Assembly: GCA_963792405.1 (NCBI GenBank)
Contig: CAWBVU010000006.1
Span: 1,240,001-1,304,000, forward strand
Direction of reading: 5' to 3'
DNA: 64,000 bases
Origin: SZUA-442 sp963792405
GTDB lineage: Bacteria; Actinomycetota; Acidimicrobiia; Spongiisociales; UBA5794
Shown here: piece by piece, positions 55,501 to 63,560 of the stretch
How the letters are laid out: each line of letters opens with the position of its first letter
Position numbering within the stretch: position 1 is the stretch's first letter
Position numbers and translations under genes: made by a program
The notes under the pieces: model-generated
Told to the model about the DNA's origin: nothing
The model's input: the letters and a program-made list of their open reading frames with translations, nothing else
The model's database searches: none

Positions 55501-55588
55501 GTTCCTCCCAGCCGCGGGTACTCGACTCGATGTCCGTGAAGAGGAAGGTCCTCGTTTCATCACGTTGGGTTTCCGGCATGAAGGTCAC
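52514..55588 (-). CDS. Class III cyclase-NB-ARC ATPase-TPR regulator
   Basis: A 1024-residue signalling protein. Residues 12-170 are a class III nucleotide cyclase domain with both metal aspartates (FTDIESST and STGDGVMAVF). A STAND-type P-loop ATPase follows, with GPGGTGKTRLG near residue 230, and LLLLDNFEQV near 298. The rest is helical TPR-like repeats. No DNA-binding domain is seen, so output may be cAMP/cGMP or protein interaction. GTG 55588 or ATG 55579 may be the start. It is not part of the tkt-pepA transcript. Confidence 0.85.
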   Translation of the reverse strand: MTFMPETQRDETRTFLFTDIESSTRGWEERPGEMRRAIELHDALSAEVVEGIGGSVVKSTGDGVMAVFERPVDAIIAATSLVRALDTADWGAAPQIRIRVGIHSGQVQVRDHDYFGPTVNRTARIMSVASGGQIVVSDVVHARSVGSLPAGFSFRDLGEHRLKDLAGAHRLYQLCAPDLEVSFPPLRSLDLTPNNLPSQVTELLGREEELTELRSLIDDGGVRLVTLIGPGGTGKTRLGLQVAADQIDRFGDGVFFIDLADVIDRDGVMPALARVVANDERTEDPPATVVAKAIGDRSVLLLLDNFEQVVDAGPMVSALLAACARLVVIVTSREGLRVRGERIFEVTPLGVPPEGEEPTVDRALAHEAIQLFAARAGEVDPSFEIDEANVADVVAVCRRLDGLPLAIELAAARLRLFQPSELRARLDEHLDVLRGGAADLPERQRTLVATIEWSYDLLTDHQRSLLRTFSIFSGGSLDSVEGVAARLPDLDPGLVLDDLESLIAKSLVRSERISVGTRFSMLETIRGFALDRLMADAAEWGAARRAHASYYADLSNELRASLQGPGRERALSLASAGLGNLRSAWAFWVEQRDAVRLEELLETLWALHDAQGQYHGAIELANDMLDVLGVSPAAADQARAAALQMSIARAIMAIKGYTSEVEEAFTRALAAQDSASGGSQFPVLRSLASLYILRAQMGKALETGNELLAMAESDHVPAHLVDAHLVVGSTLGFVDAVGGLSHLDAAIEAFDPDDVPQGGLRLGPHPGVISLCASAFFLWFLGHLDRADIRAAHGVEVARHLDHPYSIAFALFHAALFDVWSGRIASVQARADELLVLAREHRWAIWEALAIVLDGLVEVASGGHDDGLATIERGIGMYESASAPPIFWPLLLNLRSKAFLMAGQPSDAERMADGALAVLSDDNAMYIGSAVGKGSALVAQGQIDDAVVWFESALDLGRSLDLPTPRLLALLNILEVRPSDARFEELADVLSSFAEGIANPLLDQAAAMVAGSRAAKRPPSSTDT

Positions 55589-55628
55589 ACGGCCATGCCG
55601 TGGCGCGGCGCCCGCGGAGGAATTCGTG

Positions 55629-56258
55629 TCACACGGTCACCGTCACGCTGGCGAAGTCATCGATCACCACGAGCTGGATGTCGTGGCCCGCGAGTCCGAG
55701 GGCCGCGAGGCGGTACATGAACGACCGGCCCCCTTCGCTCAATGGCCAGTCGTGGATCGGGACGACGAAGCGAGGATGCACGAGACGGGCCCGGTCGACA
55801 CCGCCCACGAGCGATCCCCATGGGGCCATGAACGGCATGGCGAGGATGGGCATCGTCTCGGCGAAGCTGTGGCTGTCGCCGGGGTGGCTGAGGACACCCT
55901 CGACGTGGAACCCAGTGTTCTGCGGACCTGGCCCGAGCGGAATGCGCTCGTGCGGCGCCGCGAACTGCATGGTCCCCTCGGTCACGGCATCGATCCCGTC
56001 CCTGGCGAGGATCGCCGCAAGGGCCGGCGTGGTCTCGACCGTGGCACCGTTGGAGCGCTCGAGCACCCCTTTGACGAGGTCGACATGCACATGGTCCGCA
56101 TGCTCGTGCGTGATGAGGACCCGGTCGACGCCCTCGACCATCGTCAGGTCGAACCTCTCGTCGTCCCACGTGTAGGACCCCGGGTCCACGAGGACGCGTG
56201 TGCCACCCGCCTCCACGAGGAGGCACGCGTGCACGAGCTTGGTGATGGTGACGTCCAT
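55629..56258 (-). CDS. MBL-fold metallo-hydrolase
   Basis: A 209-residue metallo-beta-lactamase-fold protein with the dinuclear metal motif THEHADHVH near residue 50 and further metal histidines in SHPGDSHSF and IHDWPLSEG. It resembles UlaG-like or generic MBL hydrolases; substrate unknown. A TAGCGT box six bases before the ATG gives it its own leaderless promoter although it lies downstream of pepQ on the same strand. Confidence 0.88.
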   Translation of the reverse strand: MDVTITKLVHACLLVEAGGTRVLVDPGSYTWDDERFDLTMVEGVDRVLITHEHADHVHVDLVKGVLERSNGATVETTPALAAILARDGIDAVTEGTMQFAAPHERIPLGPGPQNTGFHVEGVLSHPGDSHSFAETMPILAMPFMAPWGSLVGGVDRARLVHPRFVVPIHDWPLSEGGRSFMYRLAALGLAGHDIQLVVIDDFASVTVTV

Positions 56259-56264
56259 GCGCCC

Positions 56265-56270
56265 ACGCTA
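56265..56270 (-). promoter_or_regulatory. -10 box TAGCGT of leaderless MBL gene
   Basis: Minus-strand TAGCGT ends six bases before the ATG at 56258. Confidence 0.5.
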
Positions 56271-56314
56271 CTGCGATTCCGCAGACCACGATCGATACGA
56301 TCGAGGACGCCGCC

Positions 56315-57403
56315 TCACTCCACGGTGCGGTAGGCGTGGTCCGTGCGATTGAGGGGTTCGACGCCATCCTCGGTGACGACGACGATGTCCTCGATCCGCA
56401 TCCCCCAGCTCCCCGGCTCGTAGATACCGGGCTCCACCGAGAACGCCATGCCGGGCTCGAGGATGAGGTCGTTGCCTCCCACGAGGTAGGGATGCTCGTG
56501 GGTGTCCATTCCGATGCCGTGTCCGACTCGATGGATGAACCGATCACCATATCCGGCATCGTCGATCACCGCTCGAGCGACGGCGTCGACCGACGCCGCC
56601 GTGACACCGGGACGGACGTGCTCGACCGCCGCGGCCTGGGCGCGCCTCAGCACGTCGTAGGCGTCGACGAATCCCTCAGGCGGTTCGCCGACCACGAACA
56701 TCCTCGTCGTGTCGGAGGCGTAGCCATCCTTGCGACCTCCGAAGTCGACGACGACGGCGTCACCCAGCCCTATGACCCGGTCCCCCGGCTCGTGGTGGGG
56801 GGATGCACCGTTCGGACCGGACGCCACGATCCAGAAGTCCATGACCTCGTGACCCTCCGCGACGCCGCGATCGACGATCTCGCGGGCGACGTCCCTCTCC
56901 GTCCTCCCCGACCACGCCACCCCGGCCATCTGGTCCATCACGGCGTCGGCGGCGACCGCCGCAGACCTGAGCGCAGCGATCTCCGCTGGTGACTTGATGA
57001 TCCGCAGATCGGCCATGAGGTCGCCGGCCGTCGTCCACGAGCGGACCTCTGCGGCGTTCTGGAGCGCGAGGGAGAACCGCGTCCATGTCTCATCCCCGAT
57101 GGCCACGCGCCCCGCGTCACCCAGGAGGCCATCCACGAGGGCAACGGGATCCTCGAGCTCCCCCCATGGCCTCACGGAGAAGAGGTCGTCCGAGCGATCG
57201 ACACGGGGTGCCTCCAGCTCCGGCACCACGAGCACCGCCTCACCTGCGACCGGGAGCACCAACATGGTGAGTCGTTCGAGGGGCATCGCCCGGTAACCGA
57301 TGAGGTAGGGCAGATCGGACCCGATCGACAGGCACATGGCGTCGATGCCCCGATCCGCCATCCCGGTGCGCGCCCGTGCGAGCCTGGATTCGTACTCGGT
57401 CAT
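56315..57403 (-). CDS. M24-family Xaa-Pro aminopeptidase/dipeptidase
   Basis: A 362-residue pita-bread-fold metallopeptidase. The metal ligands are in VVDFGGRKDGYASDTTR, HRVGHGIGMDTHEHP, EPGIYEP and MRIEDIVVV. The N-terminal 120 residues are the creatinase-like domain. Cleaves peptide bonds before proline, or a related imidodipeptide. ATG 57403 overlaps the LipB-LipA stop (ATGA), so it is translated with that operon. Confidence 0.93.
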   Translation of the reverse strand: MTEYESRLARARTGMADRGIDAMCLSIGSDLPYLIGYRAMPLERLTMLVLPVAGEAVLVVPELEAPRVDRSDDLFSVRPWGELEDPVALVDGLLGDAGRVAIGDETWTRFSLALQNAAEVRSWTTAGDLMADLRIIKSPAEIAALRSAAVAADAVMDQMAGVAWSGRTERDVAREIVDRGVAEGHEVMDFWIVASGPNGASPHHEPGDRVIGLGDAVVVDFGGRKDGYASDTTRMFVVGEPPEGFVDAYDVLRRAQAAAVEHVRPGVTAASVDAVARAVIDDAGYGDRFIHRVGHGIGMDTHEHPYLVGGNDLILEPGMAFSVEPGIYEPGSWGMRIEDIVVVTEDGVEPLNRTDHAYRTVE

Positions 57404-59058
57404 ATCACCGCCTCGAGTGCTTCCCTTGCATGGTACGAGCTCCGTACGAGGGGGCCGGCCTCGACGTGGGCGATGCCGAACCGCTCACCCGCCGCCTTGT
57501 AGTCGTCGAACACGCCGGGGTCGACGTACCGTGCGATCCTCCGATGGTGGGCCGTCGGGCGCAGATACTGCCCGATGGTCACGACGTCGACGCCGACGGC
57601 GTTGAGGTCGGCGAGCGCCCCGACGACCTCCTCATCCGTCTCACCCATCCCGACGATGAGACCCGATTTCACCGTGACCGAGGGCAGCGCCCACTTCGCC
57701 CTCGCGAGCAGCGTGAGGGATCGGGCGTAGTTCGCGGCCGTGCGGACGTCCCTCTGGAGCCGGAGGACGGTCTCGGTGTTGTGGTTGAGCACCGAGGGCT
57801 TGGCTGCCATCACGATATCGAGTGCCTCGGTGTCCCCTTTGAAGTCGGGGATGAGCACCTCGACGTCACAGTCCGGCACCCGTTCCCTGATCTCGTGGAT
57901 CGTCCTCGCGAAGACCGTCGCACCGCCGTCTGCGAGATCGTCCCGGTTGACGGAGGTGAGGACCGCATGACGCAGACCCATCGCCTCGATCGCGGTCGCG
58001 GCGCGGATCGGCTCGTCCCAATCGACGTCGCCCGGCCTTCCCGTGGCGACGTCACAGAACGAGCACGCCCGCGTGCACACGTCGCCGAGCAGCATGAGGG
58101 TCGAGGTGCCACTCGACCAGCACTCGTAGATGTTCGGGCACCCTGCCTCCTCGCACACGGTGTTGAGCGACAGCGCCGCGTTGAGCTTCTTCAGCTCCCT
58201 GTAGCGAGGGTCCGTGAGGTCGAGCTTCACCTTCATCCACGACGGCTTCTCGGGCTCGCCCTCGAGGATCCCCCTGATCGTGACCGGCGCCTCCCCACGG
58301 CGGGCGGCAGTGAATACGCCGGATGCGACGAGCCGATCGACCTCGTAGGCAGTGGACGCCGTGCCTCGAGAGAACGCACCGAGCTGCACCTCCGAGCCGC
58401 TGCGGCCCGACACGAGACCCAGCCGCGGGACGACCTCGTCCACGACCTCCTGGATCGATACCTTCCTGCCGAGGATCTCGGAGAGCGACGTGACGGAGCG
58501 GTCGGGGATCCCGCACGGCACGATGTGCGAGAAGTACCGCATGTCGGGGTCGACGTTGAGCGCGAACCCATGGGTGGACACTCCGCGTGAGACCCTGACA
58601 CCGATCGCGGCGACCTTCCCCGATCGTGTCCACACACCGGTCAGCCCGCGCTCGGTCCAGGCGTCGATACCGAGGCCGGCGAGCAGGTCGATGAGCATGC
58701 GCTCGATCCGGCGCACGTGCCCGACCACGTCGAAGCCTCCATCGAGTCGCGGCACGTCGACGATCGGGTACCCGACGAGCTGCCCGGGGCCGTGGTACGT
58801 GATGTCACCTCCGCGGTCGACCTCGTGGATCGAGGCCCCCAACCCATCGAGGGTGGCACGGTCGACGAGGAGGTTGGACCCGTCGCCATTGCGTCCGATC
58901 GTGTAGGTGTGCGGATGCTCGAGGAGGAGCACGTAGTCGTCTGCGGACCTCCCGACCGTCTTCCCCTCCCAGATGGCCCGCTGGAGGTCCCACGCCTCGT
59001 CGTACTCGACCCGTCCGAGCCACCGGACGCGGAGCGTCGGGTCGGGCGAGAGGGTCAC
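57400..59058 (-). CDS. Fused octanoyltransferase-lipoyl synthase (LipB-LipA)
   Basis: A continuous 552-residue frame containing both lipoate-synthesis enzymes. LipB (about 1-212) has IGRNGDGSNLL, RGGDITYHGPGQLVGYP, catalytic Lys148 (SGKVAAIGVR) and Cys182 (VPCGI). A linker of about 58 residues leads to LipA (about 270-552), with auxiliary-cluster cysteines 302, 307 and 313, radical-SAM cysteines 328, 332 and 335, and C-terminal RSSYHA. No stop or plausible ribosome-binding site separates them. It would transfer octanoyl from ACP to the E2 protein and insert both sulphurs. GTG overlaps the E2 stop. Confidence 0.92.
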   Translation of the reverse strand: MTLSPDPTLRVRWLGRVEYDEAWDLQRAIWEGKTVGRSADDYVLLLEHPHTYTIGRNGDGSNLLVDRATLDGLGASIHEVDRGGDITYHGPGQLVGYPIVDVPRLDGGFDVVGHVRRIERMLIDLLAGLGIDAWTERGLTGVWTRSGKVAAIGVRVSRGVSTHGFALNVDPDMRYFSHIVPCGIPDRSVTSLSEILGRKVSIQEVVDEVVPRLGLVSGRSGSEVQLGAFSRGTASTAYEVDRLVASGVFTAARRGEAPVTIRGILEGEPEKPSWMKVKLDLTDPRYRELKKLNAALSLNTVCEEAGCPNIYECWSSGTSTLMLLGDVCTRACSFCDVATGRPGDVDWDEPIRAATAIEAMGLRHAVLTSVNRDDLADGGATVFARTIHEIRERVPDCDVEVLIPDFKGDTEALDIVMAAKPSVLNHNTETVLRLQRDVRTAANYARSLTLLARAKWALPSVTVKSGLIVGMGETDEEVVGALADLNAVGVDVVTIGQYLRPTAHHRRIARYVDPGVFDDYKAAGERFGIAHVEAGPLVRSSYHAREALEAVI

Positions 59059-60422
59059 GACAGCTCTTGCTCCCAGTCCCAGGTCTGGAGGTTCTGCTTG
59101 ATGCGGTCGAGGAACAGCACCGCCGTCGAACCGTCGAAGACCCTGTGGTCCCACGACAGTCCCAGGTAGCCGATGTGGCGGATGGCGATCGCGTCCGAGC
59201 CGTCGGGCATCTCGACCACGACCGGCTTCTTGGTGACGGTGTCCGTCGAGAGGATCGCGGCATTCGGCACCGGGATGATCGGGGCCGACATGAACGAGCC
59301 GAAGGGGCCGGGGTTCGTGATCGAGAAGGTGAATCCCGCCAGATCGTCAGGGCCGACGTTGTTGTCGCGAGCGGCGACCGCCATCGTTCGGATCGCACGC
59401 GCAAGTGCCTTGAGGGTCATCGAATCGGCATCCCTGATGTCGACGACCACGAGGCCGCCCTGGTTCAGATCGACGGCGATGCCGAGGTTCACCCTCCTTG
59501 GGAACATCCAGGTGCCCGCGTCGAGGTCGAACTGCGAGTTGACCACGGGATAGGCGGCGAGGGCGTCCATCGTGGCCCTGGCGATGAACGGAAGGTAGGT
59601 GAGGGAGAAGCCCTCGGCCGCCTTGAACGACTCGCGGTGCCGTCCTCGGACGCGCTCGACGTTCTCGAAGTCGACTTCGACGCTCGTCCAGACGTGGGCA
59701 GCCGTATCGCGCGCGGTGCGCATGTTGGCGGCGATGCGCTGGCGCAGGCGGGGGATCTCCCTCACCTCGTCCGTGGCGCCCGGCGTCCCGGCAGCCGGCG
59801 ACGGGAGCGGGGGTGCGACGACGCTCGGCATGGCGGCGGCCGGCGCCGTTGCTGCAGGCGCCGCCGTGGCGGAACCGGAGGCGATGTAGGCCTCGAGGTC
59901 CTTGCGTGTGATCCTCCCGCCGTCACCGGTGCCTGCGACCTCGGCGAGGTCGATGCCGTGCTCGCCGGCGAGCTTGCGCACGACGGGCGAGAGCACCGAT
60001 CGCCTCGGCATGTCACCGCTCGCGACGGGAGCGGCGGCCGGGGCGGCGGCTGCTGCGGGGATCGGTGCAGGGGCGGCGGGTTCTGGTGCGGGTGCGGCTG
60101 TGGCATCGACGGCGTCGGTCACGGCGACCTCGACGACGGATCCCGCCGCCACGCCGGGCGGCGCAGCATCCGCCCCTGCGGCACCCTCGTCGGAGAGCAC
60201 GGCGAGGGCTGTGCCGACCGCGACCGTCTCGCCTGCCGGGACGAGGATCTCCGTGAGGACGCCGGCTGCAGGCGATGGCACCTCGGTGTCCACCTTGTCG
60301 GTCGAGATCTCGACGATGATCTCGTCCTCTGCGACGTGGTCACCGACCTGCTTGACCCATTCGAGGATCGTGCCCTCGGTGACGGTCTCGCCGAGTTGGG
60401 GCATGGAAATCGTTACCGGCAT
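59055..60422 (-). CDS. 2-oxo-acid dehydrogenase E2 (dihydrolipoamide acyltransferase)
   Basis: A 455-residue E2. One lipoyl domain with the lipoylated lysine in EISTDKVDTEVPSPAAG (K43), an Ala/Pro-rich hinge, a peripheral-subunit-binding domain (PRRSVLSPVVRKLAGEHG) near 140-175 and the catalytic domain with SWDHRVFDGSTA near residue 425. It accepts the acyl group in a pyruvate, 2-oxoglutarate or branched-chain complex; E1 is not in the window. AAGGAG lies upstream. It precedes the LipB-LipA fusion, its lipoylating enzyme. Confidence 0.94.
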   Translation of the reverse strand: MPVTISMPQLGETVTEGTILEWVKQVGDHVAEDEIIVEISTDKVDTEVPSPAAGVLTEILVPAGETVAVGTALAVLSDEGAAGADAAPPGVAAGSVVEVAVTDAVDATAAPAPEPAAPAPIPAAAAAPAAAPVASGDMPRRSVLSPVVRKLAGEHGIDLAEVAGTGDGGRITRKDLEAYIASGSATAAPAATAPAAAMPSVVAPPLPSPAAGTPGATDEVREIPRLRQRIAANMRTARDTAAHVWTSVEVDFENVERVRGRHRESFKAAEGFSLTYLPFIARATMDALAAYPVVNSQFDLDAGTWMFPRRVNLGIAVDLNQGGLVVVDIRDADSMTLKALARAIRTMAVAARDNNVGPDDLAGFTFSITNPGPFGSFMSAPIIPVPNAAILSTDTVTKKPVVVEMPDGSDAIAIRHIGYLGLSWDHRVFDGSTAVLFLDRIKQNLQTWDWEQELS

Positions 60423-60490
60423 TCGCCATCAGCTCCTTGTGACCGCCCCGGTGGCCGGACGGCGCCTTCTCCGGGATCTGGGTTGGGTAC

Positions 60491-61864
60491 TCAATGCAGC
60501 GGCCGCCCTGCGGAGGCCAGCAGGGTCTCCCCGACGGCCTCCGATATGGTCGGGTGGGCATGGATGAAGGCGGCGGCCTCCGACGGAAGGGCTTCCCATC
60601 CGACGGCGTACATCAGCTCATGGACGAGCTCCCCGCCGCCGTGACCGACCACGGTGGCACCGAGGAGGGGGCCGTCCTTCTCGGCGACCACTTTGACGAT
60701 GCCGTCGGTGGTCCCCTGGATCATCGCCCTCCCGACACCACGCATCGAATGCTCGTCGACCTTGACGTCGTATCCCTCTTCCCTGGCGACGGCCTCTGTC
60801 CTTCCCACCCAGCCGATCTCGGGGTGGGTGTAGACGACCATCGGGATGGCGTTGTAGTCGACGGCGGCGACCTCGCCGGTGGCGATATGGGTGACCGCGG
60901 CGATCGCCTCTGCGAATGCGACGTGGGCGAGTTGGGGTGTGCCGGCGACGATGTCACCCACGGCGTAGACACCCCGGGCGGACGTCGCCATGGTGGCGCT
61001 GTCCACGGTGATGAAGCCGCGGTCCGTCGCGATGCCGACGCTGTCGAGACCGGCGTCGTCGGTCACCGGCCGGCGGCCGACCGCCATCAGGACGACGTCC
61101 ACATCGACGGACTCGTCACCGAACGGCACGTTCACTCCGGACTCCGTGATCGTCGGCTGCCCGACGGCGACACCGAGGTGGACGTCGATCTTGCGCTTGC
61201 GGAATGCCCTTGCGAGGACCTTCGATGCCTCGGGCTCCATGCCGGGAACCAACTGGTCCAACATCTCGAAGAGGTGGACCTTCGTGCCGACCTCCCCGAG
61301 GAACGACGCGAACTCCGAGCCGATCACGCCGCCTCCGATGATCGCGACGGAGGCCGGCTGGTCCGTCCAATCGAGCGCCTCGTCGGACGTGACGATGTGC
61401 GTGCCATCGAGTGCATAGCCGGGGATCGTCGCAGGCGCGGATCCGGTGGCGACGATGATCGCCCCGGCCTCGAGCGTCTCCCTGGACCCATCCGGCCGCT
61501 CCACGTCGACCCTGCCGGGGCCTGCAATCCGGCCGTGCCCCGGGATGATCTCGACGTTCCGCGCCTTCAACGTGCCCTTGAGGCCCTTCACGAGGCCGTC
61601 GACGACCCTCTTCTTTCGCTCCAGGGCGGTGGCCCAGACGAACTCCGGCGCGGATGCCCTCACACCGTACTCTGCGGCATCGGCGACGGTCGTGAACACC
61701 GCGCCGCTCTCGATCCAGGTCTTCGCGGGGATGCAGCCGCGCAGCAGACAGGTGCCGCCGACCTCGTCCTTCTCGACGAGGGCCACGGTGAGGCCGAAGT
61801 TGTGGGCGTACAAGGCCGATGCGTAGCCCCCGGGGCCCCCTCCGATGATGACGATGTCGTACAT
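60491..61864 (-). CDS. lpd: Dihydrolipoamide dehydrogenase (E3)
   Basis: A 457-residue E3 flavoprotein. FAD loop IIGGGPGGYASALYA, redox disulphide in GGTCLLRGCIPAK (CxxxxC, unlike the lpdA gene at 37,113), NAD loop VAIIGGGVIGSEFASFLGE and the active-site HAHPTISE near the C-terminus are all intact. Regenerates lipoamide on E2. It heads the lpd-E2-LipBA-pepQ operon. A TAACCT box (minus strand 61899-61904) is a likely -10, with a leader of about 28 bases. Confidence 0.96.
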   Translation of the reverse strand: MYDIVIIGGGPGGYASALYAHNFGLTVALVEKDEVGGTCLLRGCIPAKTWIESGAVFTTVADAAEYGVRASAPEFVWATALERKKRVVDGLVKGLKGTLKARNVEIIPGHGRIAGPGRVDVERPDGSRETLEAGAIIVATGSAPATIPGYALDGTHIVTSDEALDWTDQPASVAIIGGGVIGSEFASFLGEVGTKVHLFEMLDQLVPGMEPEASKVLARAFRKRKIDVHLGVAVGQPTITESGVNVPFGDESVDVDVVLMAVGRRPVTDDAGLDSVGIATDRGFITVDSATMATSARGVYAVGDIVAGTPQLAHVAFAEAIAAVTHIATGEVAAVDYNAIPMVVYTHPEIGWVGRTEAVAREEGYDVKVDEHSMRGVGRAMIQGTTDGIVKVVAEKDGPLLGATVVGHGGGELVHELMYAVGWEALPSEAAAFIHAHPTISEAVGETLLASAGRPLH

Positions 61865-61898
61865 GGACCGTTTCGCTCCGTCGTGGTGATGGCTCCGA

Positions 61899-61904
61899 AG
61901 GTTA
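61899..61904 (-). promoter_or_regulatory. Putative -10 box of lpd operon
   Basis: Minus-strand TAACCT about 34 bases before the lpd ATG, leaving a leader with a weak GGAG. Confidence 0.35.
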
Positions 61905-61971
61905 GCCATGCCTCCCACCGCAGGTCGCAGCATGACCGGCCACCCATCGTAGATCACGGCTCGGGCGCCGA

Positions 61972-61977
61972 TACGAT
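61972..61977 (+). promoter_or_regulatory. -10 box TACGAT of leaderless small membrane peptide gene
   Basis: TACGAT ends six bases before the GTG at 61984. Confidence 0.45.
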
Positions 61978-61983
61978 TGCCGG

Positions 61984-62070
61984 GTGCAGACCAGGTACCT
62001 GATCCTCGCCTCGTTGGCCACCGGGCTCGTCATCCTCGCCGCGACCGCCCTGTGGTTCTCGACGCTGTGA
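61984..62070 (+). CDS. 28-residue membrane peptide, translationally coupled to hydrolase
   Basis: A GTG-started frame of 28 codons. After a short VQTRY head almost the whole peptide is one hydrophobic helix (about residues 6-26), a likely single-span membrane peptide. Its TGA overlaps the GTG of the hydrolase (GTGA), so it appears to be translated with it. A TACGAT -10 lies exactly six bases before its start, as in other leaderless genes here, which argues it is the first gene of the transcript. No homology is claimed. Confidence 0.55.
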   Translation: MQTRYLILASLATGLVILAATALWFSTL

Positions 62071-62693
62071 CGAGCGGCCTGCCACCCCGCCTCGAGACCC
62101 GAGACGGCATCCTGCTCGAGTATGTCCTCGACCAGCCCGAGGGTGCCATCGGATCGGTCGTCCTGTGCCATCCGCATCCCCAGCACGGCGGCACGATGCG
62201 CGCACCGATCCTCGGCGCCATCGCGAAGCGTTGCGTGCTCGCCGGTCTCGCCGTCATCCGCTTCAACTTCCGCGGCATCGGGGAGTCGACGGGGGCCTAC
62301 GACCACGGCGACGGCGAGCTGTTGGACATCGACGCCGCGGTCGAGGCGGCGGGGGCACTCGACCTACCCGTGCGAGGGATCTCGGGCTGGAGCTTCGGGG
62401 CCGCGACCGCGCTGAACTGGGAGGCGACCCGGGGATCCCGCCTGACCTATGTGGGGATCGCCCCTCCGGTGCGAGGGACCCTGACCCCCTCGCTCCCCGA
62501 TCCCGTCGATCTGCCACCTGCGGAGCGCACCTTCATCGTCGGGGACCGCGATCAGTTCGTCGACGCCAACGAGCTCGAGGACTACGCCGTGTCGATCGGT
62601 GCGGCCATCATCCGGTACGAGACAGCCGACCACTTCTTCGTGTTCCGCCACGATCGCCTGGCGGACGACGTCGTCGGGGCGGTCCTCGGATGA
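62067..62693 (+). CDS. Alpha/beta hydrolase
   Basis: A 208-residue alpha/beta hydrolase related to the AB-hydrolase/dienelactone group. The motif LCHPHPQHGGTM is typical of this subfamily; the nucleophile serine is in GWSFGAAT near residue 110, the acid in GDRDQFVDA near 160 and the histidine in ADHFFVFR near 192. Substrate unknown. It starts inside the stop codon of the upstream 28-residue peptide, so expression depends on it. Confidence 0.85.
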   Translation: MTSGLPPRLETRDGILLEYVLDQPEGAIGSVVLCHPHPQHGGTMRAPILGAIAKRCVLAGLAVIRFNFRGIGESTGAYDHGDGELLDIDAAVEAAGALDLPVRGISGWSFGAATALNWEATRGSRLTYVGIAPPVRGTLTPSLPDPVDLPPAERTFIVGDRDQFVDANELEDYAVSIGAAIIRYETADHFFVFRHDRLADDVVGAVLG

Positions 62694-62713
62694 CGTGGGC
62701 CCGGGACGTGGGC

Positions 62714-62917
62714 CTAGACGGGACGGAATCCCCGGTTGCGGGCCTCGGCGAGCGTGTCGGGTGCGAAGGCCTGCAACTGCATCGTGGTCGCGAGATCTCC
62801 GTCGTCGACGAGGCGCGACAACCGGTCGAACTGGTCCGGATCATCACAGTCGTGCACGCGCATGTCGTGACGGGTTCCGATGTACCGATGCTGCTCGAAC
62901 CGTCGCAGACGTGCCAC
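62714..62917 (-). CDS. Small conserved actinobacterial protein
   Basis: A 67-residue protein beginning VARLRRFEQHRYIGTRHDMR and containing HDCDDPDQFDRL, a pattern that I recall from uncharacterised actinobacterial proteins but cannot name. No signal or membrane segment. GTG 62917 is preferred, with GAGGAGG about six bases upstream; the ATG two codons earlier sits directly on that site. It is convergent with the hydrolase gene. Confidence 0.65.
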   Translation of the reverse strand: MARLRRFEQHRYIGTRHDMRVHDCDDPDQFDRLSRLVDDGDLATTMQLQAFAPDTLAEARNRGFRPV

Positions 62918-63044
62918 GTCCATCCTCCTCTCGGGCGCGACCCTAGTCGACGGACATCCCCTGAGGCGCTCCGCGAGGAGGCGGCGGCGTATCGACATGG
63001 TTCGATGGTGCCCGGATCGGGACGCCAGGATCAGAATGCCCGGA

Positions 63045-63497
63045 TCAGGCCGGCTGGATGAGGCGGATCGTCCCCGACGACAGGCTGGCCCCCCCACTGG
63101 AGAGCGTGATGTCACCAGAGAGATCATCCCTGCTGAAGGTGATCGACCACTGTGCCTCCGTCCCGCTCGAGGACTCGACCGTGTAGCCGAGCGCTTCGAG
63201 GTTCGTCTCGTAGTTCGCCGCGACGTCGGGCACATTCGCGGGATAGGTGACGACCATCTCGGTCAGTCCGGTGGAACGGTTGACCAGGGTGGCGCCGATC
63301 TGCGCCTGCTCGGGGATCGGGAAGTCTGCCGGCACCGTGTCGGGGACCTCTCCCCTTCCGAAGATGAGATCCTGGTCGGAGCCGGAAGCGGATGACGAGG
63401 TCGACGTGTCGGCCGAACCACTCGTGCATCCGACGAGGACGGTCGCGATCACGACGATGACGGTCGCGAGGAGGAGCGGGCGAATCCTGGTGGTCAT
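63045..63497 (-). CDS. Small secreted lipoprotein
   Basis: A 150-residue lipoprotein with signal sequence ending at LVGC (C24), a Ser/Thr-rich linker and a beta-alpha domain of about 100 residues (VPADFPIPEQAQIGATLV; NLEALGYTVESS). The pattern YPANVPDVAANYETNLEALGY is seen in small actinobacterial lipoproteins with an unknown ligand. Single gene between the small protein and the last gene. Confidence 0.8.
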   Translation of the reverse strand: MTTRIRPLLLATVIVVIATVLVGCTSGSADTSTSSSASGSDQDLIFGRGEVPDTVPADFPIPEQAQIGATLVNRSTGLTEMVVTYPANVPDVAANYETNLEALGYTVESSSGTEAQWSITFSRDDLSGDITLSSGGASLSSGTIRLIQPA

Positions 63498-63560
63498 GGG
63501 CCGGGAGTGTATGAACGGGACCCCGATACCGGCCTCGGTGGGGTGGTGGGACGACCGGGG

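Noticed and set aside
58180..58400. Separate lipA start inside the fused gene
   Set aside because: Only a GTG in the EVQLGAF segment is available, with no spaced ribosome-binding site, and lipB would still lack a stop.
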